Below, piece by piece: positions 52,657-61,788 of a DNA stretch of 64,000 nucleotides (positions within the stretch are counted from its first letter, which is position 1; each line of letters opens with the position of its first letter). The DNA comes from Paraburkholderia sp. HP33-1 (lineage in GTDB: Bacteria > Pseudomonadota > Gammaproteobacteria > Burkholderiales > Burkholderiaceae): the NCBI RefSeq assembly GCF_021390595.1, contig NZ_JAJEJR010000003.1:744001-808000 (forward strand), in the 5' to 3' direction. The notes beneath the pieces are model-generated. The model was given only the letters and a program-made list of their open reading frames with translations, was not told the origin of the DNA and did no database searches. The position numbers and the translations under genes were made by a program.

Positions 52657-53646
52657 ATGAAAAATATTCTGGTAACCGGTGCGAGCGGCTGGCTTGGCAC
52701 CGAAATCGTGAAGGCATTGCTCGCGCGCGGCGACGCCGTCGTCGGCACCGATATCGCGATCAGCCCGGCAACGGCCGCGCTCGCGGCGCGCCAGCCGAAC
52801 TTCACGGCAATCGCCGCGGATCTGTGCGAGTGGCCCCAGGTGCTGCGCCTGATGCAGACGCACAGGCCTGACGCGGTGATCCACGCGGCGGCGATCGTCG
52901 GCGTGATTCAGTGCGCCGATATTCCGATCAAGGCGAATCGCGTGAACGTGGAGGGTGCCCTCAACCTGTTCGAGGCGATGCGCTTGACGGGCGTGAAGCG
53001 CGTCGTGCATGTCAGCACCGAGGAAACCTACGGCGATTTCGGCGCGCCGTCGATCGATGAGGAGCACGCGCAAAACCCCACCAGCGTGTATGGCGCGACG
53101 AAGCTGGCGGTCGAGCATTACGGCCGCATCTACACGCGCGAGCACGGGCTCGAATGCCTCAATGTGCGCACCTGCTGGGTGTACGGACCGCATCTGCCGC
53201 GGCTGCGCGTGCCGCGCACTTATGTCGAAGCCGCGTTGCGCGGCGAGACGCTGCATGACCCGGACGGCGCGGATTTCGCCGTCGATCAGGTTTATGTCGA
53301 CGATACCGTCGCAGGCTTGCTGCTCGTGCTCGACAAGCCGGTGCATCGCTTCGACAGCTACAACATTGCAACGGGCGCCGCACCAACGATCGCGGACATC
53401 GCAGCGGCCGTCAACCGCACGATCCCGGGTGCGCGCATCAGTGTGGGCAGCCGTGGGCCATATCGTCATGGCGGCAGGGTGCTCAGCGCGAAGAAGGGCG
53501 CGCTCGACATCAGCCGCGCGCGCGCCGAACTCGGATACGAGCCGCGTTACGACCTGCAACGCGGCATCAAGGCAACCGTCGAGGCCACCCGCACCGCGCT
53601 CGCGCGTCAGGGTGCGGGGGCCGAATCGCTTTCAACCGGAGACTAG
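52657..53646 (+). CDS. NAD-dependent epimerase/dehydratase
   Basis: A 329-residue extended SDR. The cofactor motif is GASGWLG (8-14), D32 (GTDIAI) prefers NAD, and the catalytic pair is Y145-x-x-x-K149 (YGATKLAVE) after HVSTEETYGDF. The C-terminal half (VRTCWVYGP) resembles sugar-nucleotide epimerases, though such enzymes also act on free sugar acids. In the middle of the catabolic operon, 22 bp after the cupin gene. Confidence 0.88.
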   Translation: MKNILVTGASGWLGTEIVKALLARGDAVVGTDIAISPATAALAARQPNFTAIAADLCEWPQVLRLMQTHRPDAVIHAAAIVGVIQCADIPIKANRVNVEGALNLFEAMRLTGVKRVVHVSTEETYGDFGAPSIDEEHAQNPTSVYGATKLAVEHYGRIYTREHGLECLNVRTCWVYGPHLPRLRVPRTYVEAALRGETLHDPDGADFAVDQVYVDDTVAGLLLVLDKPVHRFDSYNIATGAAPTIADIAAAVNRTIPGARISVGSRGPYRHGGRVLSAKKGALDISRARAELGYEPRYDLQRGIKATVEATRTALARQGAGAESLSTGD

Positions 53647-53648
53647 CA

Positions 53649-54392
53649 GTGAACGAAAACAGACAACTCGCACTCGTGTTTGGCGGCTCGCGTGGCATCG
53701 GCGCCGCGTGTGTGGAAGCGCTCGTGCGCGATGGCATGGACGTCGCATTCACCTATACGGCCCAGGCCGAAGCGGCCCGTGAGCTGGAAGGCAAAGCCGA
53801 TGCGCATGGCTCGCGCATTCGCGGGTATCAAGTGGACATTCGCGATGCCGCGGCCGTCGATGCCGTCTGCCGCGACGCCGTGCGCGACTTCGGCCGTCCG
53901 TTGCAGGTGGTGATCGCGAACGCTGGCATCAACGTTCCGCCCGCGCCGCTCGCGCAGTTCGGCGACGCCGACTTCCAGCGTCTCGTCGAGGTGAATATCG
54001 TTGGCGCGTTTCACGTGCTGCGCGCAGCCGCGCGCGAGGTGAGCGACGGTGGCGCGATCGTCGCGCTCACCACCTCGCTTGTGCGTCACGCCGTGCCGGG
54101 CGTCGGTCCGTACAGTGCGACCAAGGCCGCCGTCGAGTGCCTGGTGCGGTCGATGTCGAAGGAACTCGCATCGCGCACGGTGCGTGTGAATGCAGTCGCA
54201 CCGGGGCCAGTCGATACCGACCTGTTCCGCGCGGGCAAGACCGACGAAGCGATGCAGCGCTCCGCCGCGATGAGCCCGATGAACCGTGTCGGCCAGCCGG
54301 CTGAAGTGGCCGAAGTCGTCTCGTTCCTCGTGTCGGCGAAGGCCTCGTGGGTCAACGGTCAGATCGTCCAGGCCAACGGCGCGCTCGTCTGA
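53649..54392 (+). CDS. Short-chain dehydrogenase/reductase
   Basis: A 247-residue classical SDR, GTG start two bases after the previous stop. Cofactor motif GGSRGIG (12-18), NAG (91-93), S143, Y155-x-x-x-K159 (YSATK). SPMNRVGQPAEVAEVVSFLVSAKASWVNGQ is the usual FabG-like C-terminus. Likely oxidises a secondary alcohol of the imported compound or reduces a ketone. Part of the ten-gene operon. Confidence 0.9.
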   Translation: MNENRQLALVFGGSRGIGAACVEALVRDGMDVAFTYTAQAEAARELEGKADAHGSRIRGYQVDIRDAAAVDAVCRDAVRDFGRPLQVVIANAGINVPPAPLAQFGDADFQRLVEVNIVGAFHVLRAAAREVSDGGAIVALTTSLVRHAVPGVGPYSATKAAVECLVRSMSKELASRTVRVNAVAPGPVDTDLFRAGKTDEAMQRSAAMSPMNRVGQPAEVAEVVSFLVSAKASWVNGQIVQANGALV

Positions 54393-54410
54393 GCGCGAGG
54401 AGCGCAAGCC

Positions 54411-55931
54411 ATGCTGACACCGAATCGACGCTTTGCGCCGGCAGACGAAACCGTCGACGTGCTGGTGGTCGGCGGGGGCGGCGCGGGACTCGCGGCGGCG
54501 ATCGAGGCGGCGGAATCCGGGGTGCGCGTCGTCTTGCTCGAGAAAAACGACGCGCCGGGCGGCTCGACGGCGTGGTCGATCGGCTCGGTGAGCGCGTCGC
54601 AAACACCGCATCAACGCGCCCAGGGTATCGCTGACACGCCGCAAGCGCATTGGGAGGACATGCCGGGCTTCGCGGGCGAGCTCGCCGGGCGCGACAACGA
54701 CGCCTTGCGCCGCATGCTGTGCGACGCGATGCCCGAGACGTTCCAGTGGCTGCTCGACAGCGGCGTGCGGTTCATGGGGCCCATGCCGGAGCCGCCGCAT
54801 CGCGTGCCGCGCATGCACAACGTGCTGCCGAACTCGCGCTCGTTCATCTATCACCTGACGCGGCGCGCACGCCGTGCTGGCGTCGAGATTCGCGTGAGCA
54901 CACGTGTGTCGGAACTCGTGGTCGAAGATGGACGCGTGCGCGGCGTGCTGGCCGGGCGCGACGGTGGCGCGCAGCGACGCATCGATGCGCGCGGCGGCGT
55001 CATTCTCGCCGCAGGCGACTTCACCAACAGCCCGGAGCTGAAGGCGCGCTTCATGGGGCCGCAGGAGGCGAAGGTCGCCGCGGTCAATCCTGGCGCGACC
55101 GGGGACGGTCAGCTGCTCGCGGAGCGTTGCGGCGCGCAAATCGTCAACGGCGATCTCGCACTCGGCCCTGAAATCCGCTTTATTGCGCCGGTGAAGGAGA
55201 ACTTCATCCGCCGGCTGCCACCGTGGCGCTCGCTCGCGGCGCTCATGCAATGGTCGATGCGGCATGTGCCCGATGCGATCCTGCGCCCGTTTCTCATGAA
55301 GTTTTTGACGACGGCGCTCGCACCGTCGCTTTCGCTGTTCGAAGACGGCGCGGTGCTGGTCAATGCGCGCGGCGAACGTTTTGGCGAGGAGACCGACCGG
55401 CCTGCCTATCGCTTGCCGGATCAGCCGGACGGCGTCGGCTATATCGTGATCGACGGACGTATCGCCGAACGCTATTCGCAATGGCCGCATTTCATCTCGA
55501 CGGCGCCGGGCGTCGCCTACGCCTATCTGGCCGATTACCGCCGCAACCGGCCGGACGTCTATCGGGAAGCGCAAACCGTCGATGAACTGGCCGCGCTCAC
55601 CGGCATGTCCGCGGCCGCGCTGCGTGAAAGCATGGGTGGACCGAAGGCGCTCACGCGGGCGCCGTTCATCGCGCTCGGCCCGGTGCGCGCGGTATTCGTG
55701 CACGCGGAGGGCGGCTTGCGGGTCGACGAGCAACATCGCGTGCTCGATGCGAGCGGACAGCCGATTGCAGGGCTCTTTGCGGCGGGATCGACGGGGCAGG
55801 GCGGGCTGCTATTGAAGGGGCACGGCCATCACCTGGCGTGGGCGTTCGCATCCGGCCGGCGCGCGGGAAGGTTGGCCGCAATCGCGGCTCGTCAGGAATC
55901 CGCAGCGATGAGTCGAGCCGCAACGGCGTGA
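54411..55931 (+). CDS. FAD-dependent oxidoreductase (ketosteroid-dehydrogenase / fumarate-reductase flavoprotein type)
   Basis: A 506-residue flavoprotein. The FAD Rossmann motif is VVGGGGAGLAAAIEAAESG (about 20-38), followed by EKNDAPGGSTAWSIGS. The C-terminal FAD part is LFAAGSTGQGGLLLKGHGHHLAWAFASGRRAG. The layout (alpha/beta cap with ILAAGDFTNSPELKARFMG) matches the FAD_binding_2 group that includes 3-ketosteroid dehydrogenases and tricarballylate dehydrogenase. It may introduce a double bond next to a carbonyl. GAGGAG precedes the ATG. Last gene of the operon; the convergent LysR gene ends 18 bp later. Confidence 0.87.
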   Translation: MLTPNRRFAPADETVDVLVVGGGGAGLAAAIEAAESGVRVVLLEKNDAPGGSTAWSIGSVSASQTPHQRAQGIADTPQAHWEDMPGFAGELAGRDNDALRRMLCDAMPETFQWLLDSGVRFMGPMPEPPHRVPRMHNVLPNSRSFIYHLTRRARRAGVEIRVSTRVSELVVEDGRVRGVLAGRDGGAQRRIDARGGVILAAGDFTNSPELKARFMGPQEAKVAAVNPGATGDGQLLAERCGAQIVNGDLALGPEIRFIAPVKENFIRRLPPWRSLAALMQWSMRHVPDAILRPFLMKFLTTALAPSLSLFEDGAVLVNARGERFGEETDRPAYRLPDQPDGVGYIVIDGRIAERYSQWPHFISTAPGVAYAYLADYRRNRPDVYREAQTVDELAALTGMSAAALRESMGGPKALTRAPFIALGPVRAVFVHAEGGLRVDEQHRVLDASGQPIAGLFAAGSTGQGGLLLKGHGHHLAWAFASGRRAGRLAAIAARQESAAMSRAATA

Positions 55932-55948
55932 GGGCCGCGATGAAACCG

Positions 55949-56953
55949 TCAAGTTTCCGCGTCGTGCAACGAAAGGTCGTGAAGCTCGATGTCTTCGGGC
56001 TCGGGCAGATCGTGCGGCAACATCAGTTGCACGCCTTGCCACTCGTGGCGCTCGATCAGCATCCGGATCACGTGCTTGAGCTCGTCGCGAACGATGACCG
56101 CCGCCTGCGACAGCTTTTCCGGCGCAAGCGCGTAAAGGTAGTTGCGCCGAACCATCTGTGCGTCGGAGATGCGCAGGCAGCGCCATTGTTCCGGCGCGTT
56201 CTGCAGCGCGTGCACAGCGGCCATCGGCTTGATCGTCGCGCCGATGCCGTCCGCCACGCAGTGCATGAGCAGCGGCAACGAGTCGATTTCCGCGACCGCT
56301 TCGACGCACAGGTTCATGCGGTCGAACTCGATCGTGATGCGCCGGCGCAGTCCGTGGCCGGGGCTCGGCAGGATGAGCGGCAGCTTCGCCAGCTCGCTCA
56401 GCGTAACGTCGGTGCGATGCGGCGAGATCATCTGGCTGTCGCGCGGCACGATCACGAACAGTTCTTCTTCGAGCAGAGACTCGACGGGCAGGTCAGGCGC
56501 AGCGGTCGCACTGAAGAGAATCGCGAGATCGAGTTCACCGAGGCGCGTCATGTGTTCGAGGTGCCCCGACAGCGCCTCGACGACGTTCAGCACGATGCCC
56601 GGGTACTTCGCCCTCAGATGCTTGATGAGGGGCAGCCCGAGTGCGCAGACGGTGGTGGGCGCCATCCCCAGATTCACGCGGCCGCTCACGTTCGCGTGAT
56701 CGCGGCGCGCGACCGACACGGCCAGATCGAGCTGACGCAGAATGAAGCGCGCGTGATGGTAAAGCGCCTCGCCGTTCTCGGTCGCCCGGACACCGCGCGA
56801 AGAGCGCACCAGCAACGGCCTGCCGACTTCCTCTTCGAGGCGGGTCATCTGCTGGCTGAGCGCCGGTTGCGCGATGAAGAGCTGCCGCGACGCTTTCGAG
56901 AGACTGCCGCTCTCGACAATCTGTACGAAGTACTTCAGCTGACGCATGTCCAT
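55949..56953 (-). CDS. LysR-family regulator (first of three related copies)
   Basis: A 334-residue regulator. HTH at residues 1-60 (LKYFVQIVESGSLSKASRQLFIAQPALSQQMTRLEEEVG). The effector domain has VNLGMAPTTVCALGLPLIKHL and VVEALSGHLEHMTRLGELDLAILF. It is closest to NAC/TcuR-like regulators. Convergent with the long catabolic operon and divergent from the second LysR gene. Confidence 0.88.
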   Translation of the reverse strand: MDMRQLKYFVQIVESGSLSKASRQLFIAQPALSQQMTRLEEEVGRPLLVRSSRGVRATENGEALYHHARFILRQLDLAVSVARRDHANVSGRVNLGMAPTTVCALGLPLIKHLRAKYPGIVLNVVEALSGHLEHMTRLGELDLAILFSATAAPDLPVESLLEEELFVIVPRDSQMISPHRTDVTLSELAKLPLILPSPGHGLRRRITIEFDRMNLCVEAVAEIDSLPLLMHCVADGIGATIKPMAAVHALQNAPEQWRCLRISDAQMVRRNYLYALAPEKLSQAAVIVRDELKHVIRMLIERHEWQGVQLMLPHDLPEPEDIELHDLSLHDAET

Positions 56954-57014
56954 GTCTCATCCCTGCGCGGCGCGTCGGATGTGCCGCATGTCTTTCGTTC
57001 ACCGAATGCAACCC

Positions 57015-58013
57015 ATGTCGACAGCAAATCTGGATTTTGCCGATGAAGACCCGCTCGATCTGCCTATCGAACTGCGGCAGATGAGGTTCTTCGTGCGGGT
57101 AGCCGAATCGGGCAGTATAAGGCGAGCTGCATCGGAATTGGGCGTGGCGGCGTCGATGCTGAGCCGCGACCTGGAGAAGCTCGAAGCGCAACTCGCGACG
57201 CCGCTGTTTCGTCGCGCGCGCACGGGGCTTATTCCAACCGATGCGGGATTCGCCTTTTTGCGCCATGCGCAAATGACCCTGCAGCACGCGCTCGACGCGG
57301 TGGAGGCGGCGCGGCACCGGCGGCTCGTCGGGCACGTCACGGTCGGCTTGCCGCCGAGCACCGCCTCGGTGCTCGGCATGCCGTTGCTGTTGGCAATGCG
57401 CGAGCGTCATCCCGAGCTGCGCGTGCATCTGGTCGAAGCCTTGTCGGGGCATTTGAGCGCGATGCTCGACGCGCGTCAGCTCGATCTGGCATTGGTCGCG
57501 CGCGGCAATGTCATGCGGCGCTGGAGCCTGTGGCCGCTAATAGAGGAACGCGTCTACCTGCTCGCTCGCGCCGACCTCGCTGGCCTTCCGCAATCGAGCA
57601 CGCTGAGCCTGGCCGATCTCGGCGAGCTGCCGCTCGTCATGCCGAGCGGCTCGCACGGACTGCGCGCGATCCTCGACATCGCATTTGAGCGCGCGGGCGT
57701 GCGGCCGAATATCAGCCTCGAAATCGACGGCCTCGCATTGCTGATGGACGCCGTTCGCGCGGGGCTTGGTGCAACCCTGCAGCCGGGCTCGGTGATCTGC
57801 CGCGATCCGGGCCGCCAGTTGCGGGCACTGCTGGTCAGCGACTCCGATGCGCGCCGTCAGACGTTGATCGCGGGACGTCACGAGGACGAGCTTTCACCCG
57901 CGGTGCTAGCTACGCGCGTGGTGATCGCCGACGTGGCGCGCGAGCTGGCCGCGACTGAACGCTGGCCGGGTACCCTGTTTCATGAATTGAGCCCGAAGGG
58001 CGACGAATCATGA
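57015..58013 (+). CDS. LysR-family regulator (second copy)
   Basis: A 332-residue regulator (start uncertain; ATG 57015 chosen, ATG 57006 and further upstream starts are open). The HTH begins near residue 18 (LRQMRFFVRVAESGSIRRAASELGVAASMLSRDLEKLE). The effector domain VTVGLPPSTASVLGMPLLLAM and LVEALSGHLSAMLDARQLDLALV is very similar to both neighbours. Divergent from the copy at 55949, tandem with the copy at 58109. Confidence 0.86.
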   Translation: MSTANLDFADEDPLDLPIELRQMRFFVRVAESGSIRRAASELGVAASMLSRDLEKLEAQLATPLFRRARTGLIPTDAGFAFLRHAQMTLQHALDAVEAARHRRLVGHVTVGLPPSTASVLGMPLLLAMRERHPELRVHLVEALSGHLSAMLDARQLDLALVARGNVMRRWSLWPLIEERVYLLARADLAGLPQSSTLSLADLGELPLVMPSGSHGLRAILDIAFERAGVRPNISLEIDGLALLMDAVRAGLGATLQPGSVICRDPGRQLRALLVSDSDARRQTLIAGRHEDELSPAVLATRVVIADVARELAATERWPGTLFHELSPKGDES

Positions 58014-58108
58014 GCGGCCAATGACGATTTATTCACGTAAACGAGAGCCGTGAGGGGCCGTCTGCACCTGCGACAATAGCTCCGATTCTCGTCCTCGCCG
58101 ATCGTGAA

Positions 58109-59074
58109 ATGGAACTCAGACAACTACGCTATTTCCTCAGCGTCGTGGAACACGGCAGCATGGGAAAGGCCGCGCTGGAACTCGGCGTCGTCACTTCCGC
58201 GCTGAGTCAGCAGATCAGCCGTCTCGAAGGCGAACTGTCGACTCGCCTCCTGCAACGCACCTCCAGCGGCGTCGTGCCGACCGACGCCGGTCTCGCGTTC
58301 TGGCGTCAGGCACAACTGGCGCTGCGCCATATCGACGATGCCGCGCTCGCCGCGCGTGCCGCCCGGCTCTCGGGCCACGTCAGTGTCGGCATGGCGCCCA
58401 GTACCGCCAGCGTGCTCGGCGTCGCCTTCATGCAGGCCATGCGCGCGCGCTATCCCGATGTGCGCCTGCGCATCGTCGAAAGCCTCTCCGGATATCTCGC
58501 CTCGATGTTGAGCGCACGCCAGATCGACCTTGCCGTGCTGTTCCGCGCGGAGCCCGCGCAGCGCTGGAGCGTGGTGCCGCTGCTCGACGAACGGCTCTTC
58601 GTGATCGGCCGGCACGAGCTCGAAGGCATGCCGTCCGGCGCGAACGTCCGTCTCGGGCAACTCGGCAAGCTTTCCCTCGTGCTTCCGAGCAGCGCGCACG
58701 GCCTGCGCTCGCAGCTGTCCGCCGCGTTCAAGCGTGCCAGATATGAGCCCAACATCGTGGCCGAAGTCGACGGCCTCGCGCTGCTGATGGACTTCGTGCG
58801 CACGGGCTGCGCCGCGACCATCCAGCCCGGCGCCGCGCTGGCACGGCCGGAGAACGCGGTACTCGCAAGCGTGCCCGTGACTGAGAGCTACGCTACGCGG
58901 CCCAATATGCTCGCCAGCATCTCCGACGACGAGCTTTCGCCCGCGGGGCTCGCGGCGCGCGTGGTGCTTGCCGATGTCACGCGCGAGCTCGTGCGCGAAG
59001 GCCGCTGGCCCGGCGCGCGCCTGCGTGAGGCCGAAGGCTTCACGAAAAGTGAAGACCTGTTGACGGCCCGCTGA
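58109..59074 (+). CDS. LysR-family regulator (third copy), likely regulator of tcu genes
   Basis: A 321-residue regulator. HTH LRYFLSVVEHGSMGKAALELGVVTSALSQQISRLEGELS at residues 4-42; effector domain VSVGMAPSTASVLGVAFMQAM and IVESLSGYLASMLSARQIDLAVLF. It precedes the tricarballylate genes by 52 bp on the same strand, where TcuR-type regulators are usual, although TcuR is often divergent from tcuABC. No clear ribosome site is seen at ATG 58109. Confidence 0.87.
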   Translation: MELRQLRYFLSVVEHGSMGKAALELGVVTSALSQQISRLEGELSTRLLQRTSSGVVPTDAGLAFWRQAQLALRHIDDAALAARAARLSGHVSVGMAPSTASVLGVAFMQAMRARYPDVRLRIVESLSGYLASMLSARQIDLAVLFRAEPAQRWSVVPLLDERLFVIGRHELEGMPSGANVRLGQLGKLSLVLPSSAHGLRSQLSAAFKRARYEPNIVAEVDGLALLMDFVRTGCAATIQPGAALARPENAVLASVPVTESYATRPNMLASISDDELSPAGLAARVVLADVTRELVREGRWPGARLREAEGFTKSEDLLTAR

Positions 59075-59126
59075 TGGCGGATGGCGAGCGCGGCCTTTAG
59101 AGTGCGTCCGAAAGGAGGCCAACACG

Positions 59127-60536
59127 ATGGTCGATGTACTCGTGATCGGAGGAGGCAATGCTGCGCTATGCGCGGCATTGATGGCGCGCGAAGCCGGCGC
59201 TTCGGTTCTGATGCTGGAATCAGCGCCGCGCGAATGGCGCGGCGGCAATTCCCAGCACACTCGCAATCTGCGCTGCATGCACGACGCGCCGCAGGACGTA
59301 CTTGTCGATGCCTATCCAGAAGAGGAGTTCTGGCAAGACCTGCTGAAGGTCACGGGCGGCATCACGAATGAGCATCTCGCGCGGTTGACGATTCGCGCGT
59401 CGTCCTCATGCCGTCCCTGGATGCAACGGCATGGCGTGCGCTTTCAGCCGCCGCTGTCCGGCGCGCTGCATGTCGCGCGCACCAACGCGTTTTTCATGGG
59501 CGGCGGCAAGGCGCTCGTGAATGCCTACTACCGGAGTGCCGAGGCGCTAGGCGTAGAGATTCGCTATGAGACGCCGGTCGATTCGCTGGAACTCGATGGC
59601 GGCCGTTTCGTCGCGGCTATCAGCGGCAAGCAGCGCTTCGAGGCGCGCGCCTGCGTGCTGGCGGCTGGCGGCTTCGAGTCCAACCGCGAATGGCTGCGCG
59701 AGGCCTGGGGGCAAAACGAGCGGGGAGAATGGCCCGCCGACAACTTCCTGATTCGCGGCACGCGTTTCAACAAGGGCGTGCTGATCCGGCACATGATGGA
59801 TGCCGGCGCGGACATGATCGGCGATCCGTCGCAGTCGCACTGCGTGGCCATCGATGCGCGCGCGCCGCTCTACGACGGTGGCATCTGCACGCGGATCGAC
59901 TGCGTGTCGCTGGGCTTGGTCGTCAATCGCGACGCGGAGCGCTTCTACGACGAAGGCGAGGACTTCTGGCCGAAGCGCTATGCGATCTGGGGGCGCCTCG
60001 TTGCGCATCAGCCGGGGCAGATCGGCTATTCGATCATCGATTCGAAGGCCATCGGCCGCTTCATGCCACCCGTCTTTCCGGGTGTGAAAGCTGACACGCT
60101 GCCCGAACTGGCGCGCAAGCTGGAGCTGCCGGAAGCACGCTTCGTGGAAACGCTCTCGCGTTACAACGAGGCATGCCGGGTCGGCACCTTCGATCACACC
60201 GCGCTCGACGACTGCCATACCGAAGGCATCACGCCGCCCAAGACGCACTGGGCGCGCCCCATCGATACGCCGCCGTTTTACGGCTACGCATTGCGCCCGG
60301 GCATCACGTTCACGTATCTCGGCCTCAAGACCAACGATCGCGCCCAGGTGCACTTCGGCGGCGAGGCGAGCGAGAACCTCTTCGTCGCGGGGGAGATGAT
60401 GGCGGGCAACGTGCTCGGCAAGGGTTATACAGCGGGCGTCGGCATGTCGATCGGCACGGCGTTCGGGCGCATTGCCGGCACCCAGGCCGCGCGCGCCGCA
60501 TTGCATACAACGGAGGCTTCCTGTGCAGCAAACTGA
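59127..60536 (+). CDS. tcuA: FAD-dependent tricarballylate dehydrogenase
   Basis: A 469-residue flavoprotein. FAD motif [21 protein letters not shown] (4-24) and the TcuA-typical [15 protein letters not shown]-terminal [30 protein letters not shown]. TcuA oxidises tricarballylate to cis-aconitate. AAAGGAGG precedes the ATG. Followed, with a 14-bp overlap, by the TcuB gene and then a citrate-type MFS carrier, the full tcuABC order. Confidence 0.88.
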   Translation: MVDVLVIGGGNAALCAALMAREAGASVLMLESAPREWRGGNSQHTRNLRCMHDAPQDVLVDAYPEEEFWQDLLKVTGGITNEHLARLTIRASSSCRPWMQRHGVRFQPPLSGALHVARTNAFFMGGGKALVNAYYRSAEALGVEIRYETPVDSLELDGGRFVAAISGKQRFEARACVLAAGGFESNREWLREAWGQNERGEWPADNFLIRGTRFNKGVLIRHMMDAGADMIGDPSQSHCVAIDARAPLYDGGICTRIDCVSLGLVVNRDAERFYDEGEDFWPKRYAIWGRLVAHQPGQIGYSIIDSKAIGRFMPPVFPGVKADTLPELARKLELPEARFVETLSRYNEACRVGTFDHTALDDCHTEGITPPKTHWARPIDTPPFYGYALRPGITFTYLGLKTNDRAQVHFGGEASENLFVAGEMMAGNVLGKGYTAGVGMSIGTAFGRIAGTQAARAALHTTEASCAAN

Positions 60537-61740
60537 AACGCTCGCGCCCGAACGCACGCGCGCCGATGCGTTCGAATCGAAGCAGGATGCCAACGGCACT
60601 CGCGGCGGCGCCCGCGTCATTCCCATCGTGCCGATGACCGAAAACGAAGGCGAAGTCGCGCGACAGATGCAGATCTGCAACGCTTGCCGCTATTGCGAAG
60701 GTTTCTGCGCCGTGTTCCCGGCGATGACGCGGCGACTCGAATTCGGCAAGGCCGACGTCAACTATCTCGCCAATCTCTGCCATAACTGCGGCGCCTGCTA
60801 CCACGCGTGCCAGTACGCGCCGCCGCACGAATTCGCTGTCAATGTGCCGCAGGCGATGGCGAAAGTGCGTCTCGAAACTTACACGGAATACGCGTGGCCG
60901 GCGGCGCTAGGCGTCCTGTACAAGCGTAATGGCGTGACGCTTTCAGTTGCGCTGGCGGCAGGGCTCGCGCTCTTTCTGCTGCTCGGCACGGCGCTGCATG
61001 GCGGTTTGAGCGGCAACGTCGCGCCCGCGAACTTCTACGCGATCTTTCCGCACAACCTGCTCGCGGCAATGTTCGGAGCGGTCTTCCTGTTCGCCATCGT
61101 GGCGCTCGGCATCGGCGTGACGCGCTTCTGGCGCGACGTGTCGCCGGGTACGGCGAAAGCGAGCACGCTGGCTGTGACGGAAGCGGCAAAAAACGCGTTG
61201 ACGCTGAAGTATCTCGACGGCGGACATGGCGACGGCTGCAACGAATCCGACGATGCCTTCACGCTCGCGCGGCGGCGCTTTCATCACTTCACGTTCTACG
61301 GGTTTATGCTGTGTTTCGCGGCAACGGCGGTGGCGACGCTCTATCACTACCTGTTCGGCCTGGAAGCGCCGTATGCTTACCTCAGCGTGCCGGTGCTGCT
61401 GGGTACGGCGGGCGGGATCGGGTTGATCGTCGGGCCGGTGGGACTCCTGTGGCTCAACCTGAAGCGCCATCCCGAACAGGGCGATGCGCGCCAGCGCCCG
61501 CTGGACCGTGCCTTTATCGCGCTGCTGTTGCTCACGAGCGCGTCGGGCCTCGGGTTGCTGGCGGTTCGCGAAACGGCAGCGATGCCGTGGCTGCTGGCCG
61601 TGCATCTGGGCATCGTGATCGCGTTGTTCGCGACGCTTCCCTACGGCAAGTTCGCGCATGGCATTTTCCGCTCGGCGGCGTTGCTCAAATCGTCTATCGA
61701 AAAGCGCCAGCCCAATACATTGGGCCTTGGCTCGGACTAG
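60523..61740 (+). CDS. tcuB: TcuB, membrane Fe-S protein reoxidising TcuA
   Basis: A 405-residue protein (GTG start with GGAGG six bases upstream, overlapping tcuA). Two cysteine clusters in the N-terminal part, C52-x2-C55-x2-C58-x3-C62 and C86-x2-C89-x2-C92-x3-C96, fit [4Fe-4S] centres. The rest has six hydrophobic helices with paired histidines ([22 protein letters not shown]), the CitB/TcuB type. TcuB passes electrons from reduced TcuA to the quinone pool. Confidence 0.87.
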   Translation: MQQTETLAPERTRADAFESKQDANGTRGGARVIPIVPMTENEGEVARQMQICNACRYCEGFCAVFPAMTRRLEFGKADVNYLANLCHNCGACYHACQYAPPHEFAVNVPQAMAKVRLETYTEYAWPAALGVLYKRNGVTLSVALAAGLALFLLLGTALHGGLSGNVAPANFYAIFPHNLLAAMFGAVFLFAIVALGIGVTRFWRDVSPGTAKASTLAVTEAAKNALTLKYLDGGHGDGCNESDDAFTLARRRFHHFTFYGFMLCFAATAVATLYHYLFGLEAPYAYLSVPVLLGTAGGIGLIVGPVGLLWLNLKRHPEQGDARQRPLDRAFIALLLLTSASGLGLLAVRETAAMPWLLAVHLGIVIALFATLPYGKFAHGIFRSAALLKSSIEKRQPNTLGLGSD

Positions 61741-61788
61741 GCGCCAGAGGCGGCGCTGGCGGCCATACCAACGACAGGAGACCCATCC

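Noticed and set aside
53643..55736. 697-codon antisense frame over the SDR and flavoprotein genes
   Set aside because: Created by GC-rich codon bias; both plus-strand genes have full catalytic motifs.
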